NCBI RefSeq assembly: GCF_042665075.1
Contig: NZ_JBHTBR010000009.1
Span: 124,001 to 188,000 of the forward strand
DNA: 64,000 nt
From: Hirschia litorea
GTDB lineage: Bacteria > Pseudomonadota > Alphaproteobacteria > Caulobacterales > Hyphomonadaceae
Reading direction: 5' to 3'
In this document: positions 26,571 to 35,576 of the stretch, one piece after another
How positions within the stretch are numbered: the stretch's first letter is position 1
Layout: every line of letters starts with the position of its first letter
Made by a program: the position numbers and the translations under genes
Notes under the pieces: model-generated
The model's database searches: none
What the model saw: the letters and a program-made list of their open reading frames with translations, nothing else
What the model was told of the DNA's origin: nothing

Positions 26571-26636
26571 GTAAAACCTTTGGTAAGGCTAAAAAGGTAT
26601 TTTAAAACAATACACTTGCTTTTCCATAGAGGCTGA
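26571..26636 (+). repeat. Right copy of the direct repeat; DUF805 3'-end remnant
   Basis: The bases encode KTFGKAKKVF and a stop at 26603-26605, against KSFGKAKKIF in the DUF805 gene (5702-5735). Similarity begins abruptly at 26571; upstream sequence is unrelated to DUF805 and has a stop codon in that frame. Matching continues past the stop (TTGCT and ATAGAGGCTGA). Read as the displaced native end of the target gene, or less likely as a decayed paralogue. Confidence 0.55.
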
Positions 26637-26638
26637 AT

Positions 26639-26806
26639 ATGACCGTCTACCAGTTCGAACCCCACCGTAAACGCCGTGATGAGCAAGCTAAGCAGGCCGC
26701 AAAACAAAATGCTGCACCAAAGAAAAATACTATTAAATACATAGGGTTGTTGATAGGTATTGTTGTTCTTGTAGCTGGTATAATGTATGGGCCGGGTAGT
26801 TTGTAA
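26639..26806 (+). CDS. Small single-pass membrane protein
   Basis: 55 residues: a basic, Gln/Lys-rich cytoplasmic half (YQFEPHRKRRDEQAKQAA) and one membrane helix (about 34-50, YIGLLIGIVVLVAGIMY). AGAGG lies six bases before the ATG. It follows the DUF805 3' remnant by 33 bases, so it may once have been the gene next to DUF805 before an element entered. I do not recognise a family. Confidence 0.6.
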   Translation: MTVYQFEPHRKRRDEQAKQAAKQNAAPKKNTIKYIGLLIGIVVLVAGIMYGPGSL

Positions 26807-26964
26807 GAGAGCTGATTGAGTGTTGGATAACAAGCAAGCAAATTACAAACTATCCTTGAAATTACTGCATTCGTAGTCTTTGCATTGACGTAGACTGGGG
26901 GCGTTGCTACCCGGATTAAGGTAAATTAATTACTTGAGTAGATTTTGTTGAATAGGGGTTTTGA

Positions 26965-27837
26965 GTGAAGGGGATTATTTTAGCCGGAGGCACAGGATCA
27001 AGATTATTTCCTGTCACTTTAGGTATCTCCAAACAATTGGTTCCCGTCTATGATAAGCCCATGATTTATTATCCGCTCAGCGTGTTGATGCTGGCTGGAA
27101 TTAAAGATGTGCTGATCATTACCACGCCAACTGATATGTCTGCTTTTCAGCGACTTTTAGGTGATGGATCACGTTTTGGAATAAACATCGAATATGCAGC
27201 GCAAGAAGTGCCAAATGGATTGGCGGAAGCCTTCTTAATCGGTGAGCAATTCATCGACGGGAAGCCATGTGCGCTTATTTTAGGTGACAATATTTTTTAC
27301 GGTGCAGGTCTGCGCCAGATTTGTAAAGCCGCTGCCGAAAAGGACGTAGGGGCGAGCGTCTTTGCCTATAAAGTCGCCGATCCAGAGCGTTATGGTGTCG
27401 TCGAATTTGATAAAGATCATAAAGCCCTATCAATCGAGGAAAAACCGAAAATTCCTAAATCCAGTTGGGCGGTCACCGGACTTTACTTCTATGACGCGCA
27501 AGTGGTTGATATCGCAAAATCTGTTCGCCCATCAGAACGTCAAGAATTAGAAATCACTGATGTAAATCAAGCTTATTTGGATCAAGGATTGTTACAGGTT
27601 GAAAGGTTAGGGCGTGGTTATGCATGGCTTGATACTGGGACCCACGATAGTCTACATGAAGCCGGTTCATTCGTGCGCACGATTGAAAAACGTCAGGGTA
27701 TTAAGATTGCCTGTCCAGAAGAGATTGCATTTGATTTGGGCTATATAACGCCAGACGAATTAAAAAAGCGCGCCAGAGCGCTAGGCAAAACAGACTATGC
27801 AAAATATCTGATGCGGATATTGCGAGAAAGCAATTAA
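26965..27837 (+). CDS. rfbA: Glucose-1-phosphate thymidylyltransferase
   Basis: 290 residues, full length for RmlA. It joins dTTP and glucose-1-phosphate to give dTDP-glucose, the first step to dTDP-L-rhamnose. Visible signatures: LAGGTGSRLFPVT nucleotide loop, KQLVPVYDKPMIYYP, LGDNIFYG and DTGTHDSLHEA. Start is GTG at 26965, read from the near-universal MKGIILAGG opening. First of a five-gene plus-strand group whose product order is A-C-B-Ugd-D. Confidence 0.96.
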   Translation: MKGIILAGGTGSRLFPVTLGISKQLVPVYDKPMIYYPLSVLMLAGIKDVLIITTPTDMSAFQRLLGDGSRFGINIEYAAQEVPNGLAEAFLIGEQFIDGKPCALILGDNIFYGAGLRQICKAAAEKDVGASVFAYKVADPERYGVVEFDKDHKALSIEEKPKIPKSSWAVTGLYFYDAQVVDIAKSVRPSERQELEITDVNQAYLDQGLLQVERLGRGYAWLDTGTHDSLHEAGSFVRTIEKRQGIKIACPEEIAFDLGYITPDELKKRARALGKTDYAKYLMRILRESN

Positions 27838-27851
27838 AACGAGGATAACGC

Positions 27852-28418
27852 ATGCAGATTCGTGATCTAGGGCTGGAAGGCGTCAAGGAAATTATCCCAA
27901 AACGCTTTGGAGATGCACGCGGTTTTTTTTCCGAAACATACAATCAAAAACAGTTTGAAGCAGAAAACTTACCCACTAATTGGGTGCAGGATAACCACTC
28001 ACTTTCAGCTGATGCCTATGTCTTGCGGGGCTTGCATTTTCAGACAAACCCAATGGCCCAAGATAAATTAGTGCGCGTCATATCCGGACAAGTTTTTGAT
28101 GTTGCTGTAGATATTCGCAAAAACTCACCTGATTACGGCAAATGGGTAGGTCTAAAATTATGCGCTGAGCAGGGCAATCAAATCCTTGTTCCCAAGGGTT
28201 ATGCGCATGGCTTTTTAACCCTTACACCCAATGCGCAGGTTGTGTATAAAGTGACAGCACTTTATGCCCCAGAAAATGACCGTTCCATCGCATGGAATGA
28301 TTCAGAGGTTGGAATAGAATGGCCACTTGATGGACAGGTGCCGCAACTGTCTGAGAAAGATGCTTCAGCGCCCAAATTGTCTGAAATAGATAATAATTTC
28401 ATATACTTAAAAAGTTAG
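27852..28418 (+). CDS. rfbC: dTDP-4-dehydrorhamnose 3,5-epimerase
   Basis: 188 residues, full length for RmlC. It epimerises C3 and C5 of dTDP-4-keto-6-deoxyglucose. The cupin core has LRGLHFQTNPMAQDKLVRVISGQVFDVAVDIR, with the catalytic His in GLHFQ, and YAHGFLTL. It lies 14 bases after rfbA and 8 before rfbB. Confidence 0.95.
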   Translation: MQIRDLGLEGVKEIIPKRFGDARGFFSETYNQKQFEAENLPTNWVQDNHSLSADAYVLRGLHFQTNPMAQDKLVRVISGQVFDVAVDIRKNSPDYGKWVGLKLCAEQGNQILVPKGYAHGFLTLTPNAQVVYKVTALYAPENDRSIAWNDSEVGIEWPLDGQVPQLSEKDASAPKLSEIDNNFIYLKS

Positions 28419-28426
28419 GCCGACAC

Positions 28427-29470
28427 ATGAAAATTCTGGTAACAGGTGGGGCAGGCTTTATCGGATCGGCTGTATGTCGCTATCTTGTCGGACAATGTGG
28501 TGTCTCCGTAGTGAACCTTGATAAGCTCACTTATGCAGCAAATTTATCATCGCTAAAAACCATCGAAAACCATTCCGCATACGCTTTTGAGCAAGTTGAT
28601 GTTTGTGACGGGGAAGCAGTGTTGTCCGTGATGAAAAAACACGCCATCGATGCAGTTATGCACCTTGCTGCCGAAAGCCATGTGGATCGATCTATAGATG
28701 GTCCGTCAGCCTTTATGCAAACCAATATTATGGGCACGTATTCTATGCTCGAGGCGTCACGCGAATATTGGTCTAATTTTATGAAAAACAAAGATAATTT
28801 TAGATTTCATCACGTGTCTACAGACGAAGTTTTCGGGGATTTACCCTTTGATGATAGCTTGTTTAGAGAAGACACGCCTTATGCTCCATCTTCTCCATAT
28901 TCAGCTTCCAAAGCATCCTCTGACCACCTTGTACACGCTTGGCATCGCACCTATGGCTTGCCCATTGTCATGAGCAATTGTTCCAATAATTATGGCCCAT
29001 ACCATTTCCCAGAAAAGTTAATTCCACTCATAGTCATAAACGCGTTACAAAACAAACCTTTACCGGTATATGGCAAAGGAGAAAACGTCCGCGATTGGCT
29101 CTATGTCGAAGATCATGCAGTGGCGCTCACAGCCGTCATCGAAAAGGGCCGTATCGGTCAAAGTTACAATATTGGCGGTAATAGTGAGCGCACCAATCTC
29201 GCTGTGGTGCAAGGCATATGTGATATCCTAGATCAAAAGCGACCAGAGGGGCGTTTACGGCGTGACCTGATAACATATGTCGCTGACCGACCCGGCCATG
29301 ATATGCGCTACGCTATTGATTCAAATAAGATAAAAAGTGAATTAGGTTGGCGGCCATCAGTCTCCTTTGAGCAGGGGTTGGCGGCGACCGTAGATTGGTA
29401 TTTAAACAATGAGTGGTGGTGGAAACCTATTCTTGTAAACAGGTATTCAGGACAACGGCTTGGACGCTGA
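28427..29470 (+). CDS. rfbB: dTDP-glucose 4,6-dehydratase
   Basis: 347 residues. An extended SDR: GGAGFIGS NAD loop, HLAAESHVDRSIDGP, STDEVFGDL, YSASKAS with the catalytic Tyr and Lys, and DRPGHDMRYAID near the end. It makes dTDP-4-keto-6-deoxyglucose, the substrate of RfbC. Family length and motifs are complete. Confidence 0.95.
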   Translation: MKILVTGGAGFIGSAVCRYLVGQCGVSVVNLDKLTYAANLSSLKTIENHSAYAFEQVDVCDGEAVLSVMKKHAIDAVMHLAAESHVDRSIDGPSAFMQTNIMGTYSMLEASREYWSNFMKNKDNFRFHHVSTDEVFGDLPFDDSLFREDTPYAPSSPYSASKASSDHLVHAWHRTYGLPIVMSNCSNNYGPYHFPEKLIPLIVINALQNKPLPVYGKGENVRDWLYVEDHAVALTAVIEKGRIGQSYNIGGNSERTNLAVVQGICDILDQKRPEGRLRRDLITYVADRPGHDMRYAIDSNKIKSELGWRPSVSFEQGLAATVDWYLNNEWWWKPILVNRYSGQRLGR

Positions 29471-29522
29471 GACACGTCTGAACTAGCGGGTTACAGTATC
29501 AATAGATACTAAAAGTTTTCAA

Positions 29523-29562
29523 CGAGGCGACAGTGTGTTAGCTGACCTCGAATTGATTTTTT
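29523..29562 (+). terminator. Possible terminator between rfbB and ugd
   Basis: CGAGG (29523-29527) and CCTCG (29546-29550), with an inner CAG/CTG pair, are followed at 29557 by TTTTTT. A weak terminator or attenuator in the 119-base gap. Confidence 0.35.
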
Positions 29563-29589
29563 GGGGCGATCAGTAAGAGGTGACTTTTG

Positions 29590-30756
29590 ATGAAAATAGG
29601 AATTGCGGGACTAGGTTATGTTGGTTTGTCCAACGCGATCTTATTAGCGCAACATAATGAAGTGGTTGCATTTGATGTCGTTCAAGAAAAAGTAGATTTG
29701 GTCAATGCAGGCAAATCTCCAATTGTTGATGCAGAATGTTCAGAATACCTTGCAAAAGGAACATTGAATTTAAAGGCCACAACTGATCCCATCGAAGCTT
29801 ATGAAGGTGCCGATTTTGTTATCATCGCGACACCGACAAATTACGATGTAGATAGCAATGCATTCGATACATCTACCGTCGAACGCGTCATTGAAACTGT
29901 GTCGAGTCTAAATCCCAATGCTGTTATGGTAATTAAATCAACAATACCAGTTGGTTACGTTTCTAGTGTTATCGAAAAGACGGGATGCAAAAACATCATG
30001 TTCAGTCCCGAATTTTTGCGGGAAGGGCGTGCTCTATATGACAATCTGCACCCGAGTAGAATTGTGGTTGGAGAGAAGTCTGAACGCGCCAAAGTGTTTG
30101 CAAATTTATTGCTAGAAGGTGCACTGGAAAAAGACGTAAAACTCTTATTCACCGATGCATCTGAAGCTGAGTCTATCAAACTCTTTGCCAACACATTCCT
30201 TGCTATGCGCGTGGCCTATTTCAACGAGCTTGATTCATATGCAATGGCGCTTGGTTTGGATTCGCGCCAGATCATTGAAGGTGTCGGTTTAGATCCACGT
30301 ATTGGCTCACATTACAATAACCCTTCATTTGGTTATGGCGGGTATTGTTTGCCCAAAGATACAAAGCAGCTACTCGCTAATTATGATGCAGTTCCGCAAA
30401 ACTTGGTGCGCGCTATTGTAGATGCAAACTCCACACGAAAAGACTTTATCGCGGATGCAATCATTGCGAAGGGACCAAAGACTGTTGGCGTCTATCGTCT
30501 GGTGATGAAAGCTGGTTCAGATAACTTTAGAGCATCTTCAATTCAAGGCATTATGAAGCGGATAAAAGCTAAAGGTATCAATGTTATAGTGTATGAGCCG
30601 ACCTACACAGAAGAGACTTTTTATGGCTCTGAAGTCACAGCTGATTTGAACAAACTAAAGGCTGAAAGTGACGTTATCATTGCAAATCGTCACAGCTCAG
30701 ATTTAGCGGATGTGAAAGAAAAGGTCTTCACCCGAGACCTCTTTGGAACAGATTGA
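29590..30756 (+). CDS. ugd: UDP-glucose 6-dehydrogenase
   Basis: 388 residues, the same as the short enterobacterial Ugd class. It oxidises UDP-glucose twice to UDP-glucuronate. N-terminal GIAGLGYVGLSNA binds NAD, STIPVGYV and FSPEFLREG follow, and the catalytic Cys is in GYGGYCLPKDTK. It sits inside the rhamnose group, so glucuronate probably goes into the same polysaccharide. The second of two adjacent codons (TTG ATG) is taken as start. Confidence 0.94.
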   Translation: MKIGIAGLGYVGLSNAILLAQHNEVVAFDVVQEKVDLVNAGKSPIVDAECSEYLAKGTLNLKATTDPIEAYEGADFVIIATPTNYDVDSNAFDTSTVERVIETVSSLNPNAVMVIKSTIPVGYVSSVIEKTGCKNIMFSPEFLREGRALYDNLHPSRIVVGEKSERAKVFANLLLEGALEKDVKLLFTDASEAESIKLFANTFLAMRVAYFNELDSYAMALGLDSRQIIEGVGLDPRIGSHYNNPSFGYGGYCLPKDTKQLLANYDAVPQNLVRAIVDANSTRKDFIADAIIAKGPKTVGVYRLVMKAGSDNFRASSIQGIMKRIKAKGINVIVYEPTYTEETFYGSEVTADLNKLKAESDVIIANRHSSDLADVKEKVFTRDLFGTD

Positions 30757-30766
30757 GCCTGAGCGT

Positions 30767-31750
30767 ATGAAAGTCTTTGTAACAGGTGAAACAGGCCAAG
30801 TTGTAAAAGCGCTCATTAAGCTAGCAGATCAAGACCGTTTGGATGTCTACACCGCTGGACGGCCTTGGTTGGATTTATCAGAACTTACCGATGATACAAA
30901 GTGCGAGCATTTAAGTTCAATGATCGAGGATATCTCTCCAGATGTCATCGTAAATGCAGCCGCTTATACCAATGTTGATAAAGCCCAAGAAGAGGGCGAT
31001 ATGGCTGCGGCTGTAAATGCAAGTGGAGCAGGGGCCGTGGCAATGGTCGCGCGCAAGCTTGGTTTGCCCATTATTCAAATCTCGACTGACTATGTATTCG
31101 ATGGCAGTAAGAGCGCTGAAATATTTGATGAAGATAACCCTGAATACAGCGATTATGATGCTGAAGATATTGCCGATATAAAAGCCAATGTTGACGATGG
31201 CACTTATAAAGAAGGTGATCTTACAAATCCAAAGTCAGTTTATGGGCAAACAAAGCTGGAAGGTGAAAAACTTGTAGCTTATGTCAATCCTTGTCATGTT
31301 ATCCTCCGGACATCTTGGGTTTATTCTGAAACGGGTAATAATTTCCTCAAAACCATGTTGCGGGTAGGCGCTGAACGCGAGGAGGTTGGCGTTGTGGATG
31401 ACCAATTCGGTGCCCCCACACATGCAGATGCCATCGCCGCTGGCATTGTTCAAATCGTAAAAAACCTAGTCGAAAGCCCTGAAAATGAAGAGCTTTATGG
31501 TGTGTTTCATATGACATGTCGCGGCACGACCTCATGGCATGGTTTTGCTGAGGCAATTTTTAAAGCATCGTCGCTTGCGGGTGGTCCTAATCCCAAGCTC
31601 AACGCCATCACAACTGAGGAATATCCATTGCCCGCCCCAAGGCCGGTAAACTCCCGCTTAAACTGTGAGAAGATTGCGCGTGTTCACAATGTCAGACTTC
31701 CAGCTTGGGAAGATTTGATAATGAAAACAGTTGTAAAAGTGCTAGGATAA
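30767..31750 (+). CDS. rfbD: dTDP-4-dehydrorhamnose reductase with acidic insertion
   Basis: 327 residues against about 290-300 usual. It reduces dTDP-4-keto-L-rhamnose to dTDP-L-rhamnose. GETGQV is the NAD(P) loop, NAAAYTNVDKAQEE and STDYVFDG are conserved, and YGQTKLEGE has the catalytic Tyr and Lys. Between FDG (111-113) and VYG (158-160) there are roughly 24 extra residues, very rich in Asp, Glu and Tyr. Start at 30767 (MKVFVTG) is preferred; the ribosome site is weak, so coupling to ugd is likely. Confidence 0.92.
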   Translation: MKVFVTGETGQVVKALIKLADQDRLDVYTAGRPWLDLSELTDDTKCEHLSSMIEDISPDVIVNAAAYTNVDKAQEEGDMAAAVNASGAGAVAMVARKLGLPIIQISTDYVFDGSKSAEIFDEDNPEYSDYDAEDIADIKANVDDGTYKEGDLTNPKSVYGQTKLEGEKLVAYVNPCHVILRTSWVYSETGNNFLKTMLRVGAEREEVGVVDDQFGAPTHADAIAAGIVQIVKNLVESPENEELYGVFHMTCRGTTSWHGFAEAIFKASSLAGGPNPKLNAITTEEYPLPAPRPVNSRLNCEKIARVHNVRLPAWEDLIMKTVVKVLG

Positions 31751-31774
31751 TAAAGAATTTAAAATTCCCTATCT

Positions 31775-34085
31775 TTAAGGGTGCTTACCGTCTTCTAGAA
31801 GCGGCATCAAACAGCCTAGCACGTGATAGAGTGTAGATGCAGGCGAATTGCTCGAAAGCACCTTGCCTTGTGCATCCACTTCATCATGCCAATAACCCAT
31901 ATTCTCTCCGCCAACCGTGAGATAGTGCTTTTTCAAACGCTCAAGCATTTCCAAGCCTTTACGTTGATCTTCAGGCGTATCTTTTGTTAATTTCAAACGA
32001 ATGTATTCTGTTTGAGGCCATAAGCGCGATTTTAAAAATTTAGGGTGTGTGCCATCTGGATAGACAGCATTCACCAATAAGCCTGTATTAGGGGCCATGC
32101 CATATGTATCACTAAAGGCTTCCAAAACAGCCGTTGTGTTGGTTTTGCGGCCCGTCAGCTTTTCGTATTTACGCAGTAAGAATGCCCATTCCAGTAGATG
32201 CCCAGGCTCTAGTAAGCGGTAACGCGCATTCGCTCGGTCAGGTAAGGGTGTCAGGTCTTCGTGGAAATACTCACGCAATAAACCATCCACACAGAAACGT
32301 TGCGTATATAGCTCAAAAATTTCCTGTGCGAGATCTGCCATTTGCTCATCATCGAATAACTCCATCCACACCATCGCTGTCTCAAACAGGTGCATATGCG
32401 GATTAGCTCGGCGCGGAATTGTTGCAGGGATACCTTCAGAAAATCCGATAATAGGATGACGCAATTGGTTGAATAAAAGGTCTTTGGTTTTGTTAGCTGC
32501 TTTAAGAACGCGTTTTTCGCCGGTTACCTTGTATGCCCATGCTAGTCCAAGCAAGGCGAATGCTTGATCATATGTATCGATGCGGCCATCTTTAAGTGAT
32601 CCGTCACGATTGTAAATGTGACCCCAACCACCAGTATCTAGCCAGCAATGATCCAACATATAATTGAGAGGTGAGAGGAGGGCCTCAGCGCCTTGTTTCC
32701 AACCCATTTCATGTGCATGTGCAAATGCATACACCTGACGCGCCTGAACACGGAAACGACGGCCCATGTCGTGGATAGGTTTACCATCTATATCCAACGC
32801 TTCATATGCACCGCCATATTCACGGTCCAAACCAATATCAGCCCATAATGGCAATGCTTGGTTAAACAGCCAATTTCTAGCCCACCCACGCGAACGCGAC
32901 TCAAATGATTTTGAACGCGACCCATGTCCAAGTGCGGTGGAGTGTCCGTCTTTTTCAAGCGCTTGGTGTACTTTTTTCACGCTCTGAGCATGCTCAGTGT
33001 GACACACCAATAATGCATCAGGCGTATCAATAATCGCGACATCATCAAGCCCAATAACAGCGACAACCCGGCCACTTGCTTGCACAAGACAGTTTTTAGA
33101 ATCTACAATCCGCACATCACCCGTGAGGTTGTTACCATTCTTGTCCATCGTGCCAAGCTCACGAACACTGGCCCAACTTCCAACATCAGACCAACCAAAC
33201 TTGGCAGGCACAACAGCGGCATTTTCTGTACGTTCCATGATCGCATAATCGATTGATTTTTTCTCAATCGCGCTAAATAGCAATGGATCATATTGCAAAT
33301 GCTTATAGCCATTCGCGGACGTTTCCAGACGTGCACAATCACACGCGGCAATCACTTTGGCATAAATATCTGGCTCAAAATTCGATAGCTCACTTAGATA
33401 TGTGGAGCCACGCACAGCGAAAATCCCCGCATTCCAAACATAGTCTCCACTGTCCACATAGGATTGAGCCGTGTCAGCGTCTGGTTTTTCAACGAATTTT
33501 TNNNNNNNNNNNNNNNNNNNNNNNNNNNNNNNNNNNNNNNNNNNNNNNNNNNNNNNNNNNNNNNNNNNNNNNNNNNNNNNNNNNNNNNNNNNNNNNNNNN
33601 NNNNNNNNNNNNNNNNNNNNNNNNNNNNNNNNNNNNNNNNNNNNNNNNNNNNNNNNNNNNNNNNNNNNNNNNNNNNNNNNNNNAGCTGCTTCTAAGATAG
33701 CTGTCTGAAAATGCTCCATATCTTCGATATAATGATCCGCAGGAACCAATACCAAAACCGCATCTTCGCCTAAATTATCATTCACCCAATGCGCAGCAAT
33801 ACCCGCAGCCGCAGCCGTATCACGTCCCATTGGCTCTTCAAGAATGGCACTTACAGGAATATTGTTTTCAAGTAGCTGTGTCTCAACTTCATTTGCATAA
33901 GCCTGAGAACAAATAATCAAAGGTGCAGCACTATTTGGCACGGCATTCATGCGCAATGCTGTATGCGTCAGCAATGAATGCTCACCAAACAGGGTTTGCA
34001 ATTGTTTAGGCTCATGAGACCGCGATAGAGGCCAAAGACGTGTGCCGCTACCTCCACACAAAATCGCAGGTACAATCTTTAGCAT
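31775..34085 (-). CDS. Fused mannose-1-phosphate guanylyltransferase / AGE-type isomerase (crosses a gap)
   Basis: The N-terminal part (from 34085) is a ManC nucleotidyltransferase: CGGSGTRLWPLSRSHEPKQL and VPADHYIED. After the N run (33502-33683) it resumes as KFVEKPDADTAQSY and DYVWNAGIF, also ManC, then FGWSDVGSW. Instead of the usual cupin phosphomannose isomerase, the C-terminal 400 residues form an AGE-like (alpha/alpha)6 barrel (FRVQARQVYAFAHAHEMGW, PHMHLFETAMVW, LLEPGHLLEWAFLL). It should make GDP-mannose and may interconvert fructose- and mannose-6-phosphate. The two sides of the gap are in different frames only because the N count is an estimate. Confidence 0.88.
33502..33683. other. 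Assembly gap (182 N)
   Basis: A run of unknown bases within the ManC domain. Both sides are coherent ManC sequence. By comparison with the family about 40-50 residues are missing, somewhat less than 182 bases, so the length is an estimate. Confidence 0.99.
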
Positions 34086-34295
34086 AATTTTCCCCCGTTT
34101 AAATTGCTGTTTGATTGCATTTGATATTAATTAAAAACAAGTCAAAAAGTAATAATATTCTTGATTTTGATGAGAATAATTCAGTGTGGATTTGTTTTAT
34201 GTCATTCTTTGGTAAGACATGGCAATTTTTACAAGTTGAGGAAAATAGGCCGAGCGCGGTTATAAATGTAGAACCATTGTTTCAAGGGGAGTGAG

Positions 34296-34730
34296 ATGTA
34301 TAAGCAGTTTGGAGCAGCACTATTCCTTTGGGCAGGCCTTAGCGGTTGCGCTTTTTTGCAGCCCGAACCGTACCATACAGTGACAGACATCTCTCAGATA
34401 CAGGGCGACTGGCTTATTCAGACCGTTGAAGGCAAAAAACCTCAGCGTGAGCATGCGACAGCTCGTTTCCGAGTGACGGACGGTGGTTTTGTGGCAAGTC
34501 TGGGGTGTAATGGCATCTCTTTGCCGGGGCAGATTACACGGTCGGGTGTATTTGTAACCTCTGAGGAAATAGATTCCATGATGACAGTAAAGGGGTGCTG
34601 GCATAAATGGACTGAAGAAAAAGAAAGCGATCTTTACAATCTCTTCCAAAATCAGCCAGTTATAACCTTATCGGGTACGTCCTATATGCGTATTTCCGAT
34701 GGCGTAACGGTCGTGCAAGCACGCAAATAA
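34296..34730 (+). CDS. META-domain lipoprotein
   Basis: 144 residues. A lipoprotein signal ends in LSGC, placing the mature Cys at residue 18. The rest is a META/HslJ-like domain: IQGDWLIQTVEGKKP, then FVASLGCNGISLPGQI and a late MMTVKGCW. META proteins are linked to heat-shock and stress tolerance; the molecular role is unknown. AAGGGGAG just upstream is a good ribosome site. Bases 34086-34295 before it show no gene and are very A/T-rich, likely the divergent promoters. Confidence 0.8.
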   Translation: MYKQFGAALFLWAGLSGCAFLQPEPYHTVTDISQIQGDWLIQTVEGKKPQREHATARFRVTDGGFVASLGCNGISLPGQITRSGVFVTSEEIDSMMTVKGCWHKWTEEKESDLYNLFQNQPVITLSGTSYMRISDGVTVVQARK

Positions 34731-34734
34731 TGGC

Positions 34735-35526
34735 CTAATGTGTTGGGGCGTTCTGGCGTCGGTTAAAGTCATCCCATACGGGCAATATCGCAAGAATTAT
34801 CAAGAATAATGCCAGTGGCAATGTGGTGTAGTAATGGATGGTTTTAAATCCAATCGCGCCAATTAGACCACCAATAAAAAAGCTAAAAACTAAGAGCGAC
34901 AAAACTTTCAATCGCTTTAAATCGGCTACGACTTTGGGTAGTTGGTTTTTGGTGTCATTGCGATAGCATAGCTTGCCTAGCTCAATACCGATATCGGTTA
35001 CAATTCCAGTTATGTGCGTTGTGCGAATAACAGCTTTTGACAGCTTCGTAATCACTGCGTTTTGTAATCCCATTATGAAGCTGAGAAGAAGAATGATGAG
35101 GGTTATCATAATGCTCTCATGCGCCTTCATAAGCGTTCCCAAAACCCCAAAAACTAAGATAAGCATCGCCTCCAAAAGCAGGGGGAAGGCGTATGTGCTG
35201 TGCCGTTTATGACGTTTAGAATAATTGACGAGGATGGCTGTTAAAGCGGCACCTATTGTAAAAGAAACGAGAATGCCAAACCCTAATAGAGTGAGGCTAT
35301 AGGCACCTAGCGCGATGTTATCCGCCATAGAAGATACAATGCCAGTCATATGCGAAGTGTATTGGCCTACAGCAAGAAACCCACCGGCATTGATGGCACC
35401 CGCTATGAATGCGAGACAATAACCAAGATTTGCATTTGCAGCATCACTGCGCGATGTTCCTGAGAGATTGCGTAAGGATTTTAAGAGCATGGGCTGATAT
35501 TCTGTTAGAATTTGCAGGATGCCCAT
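34735..35526 (-). CDS. DUF1275 (YoaK-like) membrane protein
   Basis: 263 residues with about six membrane helices. The pattern YCLAFIAGAINAGGFLAVGQYTSHMTGIVSSMAD, then FIMGLQNAVITKLSKAVIRTTHITGIVTD, is characteristic of DUF1275/YoaK. Transport of a small solute has been guessed for the family but not shown. It is convergent with the META gene (four bases apart) and lies 50 bases after mntP on the same strand. Confidence 0.85.
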   Translation of the reverse strand: MGILQILTEYQPMLLKSLRNLSGTSRSDAANANLGYCLAFIAGAINAGGFLAVGQYTSHMTGIVSSMADNIALGAYSLTLLGFGILVSFTIGAALTAILVNYSKRHKRHSTYAFPLLLEAMLILVFGVLGTLMKAHESIMITLIILLLSFIMGLQNAVITKLSKAVIRTTHITGIVTDIGIELGKLCYRNDTKNQLPKVVADLKRLKVLSLLVFSFFIGGLIGAIGFKTIHYYTTLPLALFLIILAILPVWDDFNRRQNAPTH

Positions 35527-35576
35527 TCATACGCCCAACCTAACCAGACGTCGAGTTGGCAGGTTGCCGCGAAGGC

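Larger units (their letters stand above)
5736..26605. mobile_element. Probable integrated conjugative element with trb-type transfer genes
   Basis: The segment holds a mating-pair system (trbB-C-D-E-J-L-F-G-I), relaxase, coupling protein, TraF peptidase, an excisionase-like HTH, an FseA-like regulator, and HipBA and MerR/DUF2938 cargo. Flanking chromosomal genes are housekeeping-like, and the direct repeat at 5701-5757 and 26571-26636 suggests the borders. No integrase, resolvase or replication initiator is visible, so the element may be immobilised, may depend on a recombinase elsewhere, or the borders may be wrong. Borders are inferred; the transfer genes are not in doubt. Confidence 0.6.

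Noticed and set aside
26525..26833. Minus-strand open frames of 102 and 64 codons over the right border
   Set aside because: They run antisense to the small membrane protein gene and the DUF805 remnant and show no family features or ribosome site.
31775..34085. Pseudogene or frameshift in the ManC fusion
   Set aside because: The frame change coincides exactly with the N run, and both sides carry intact conserved ManC motifs.
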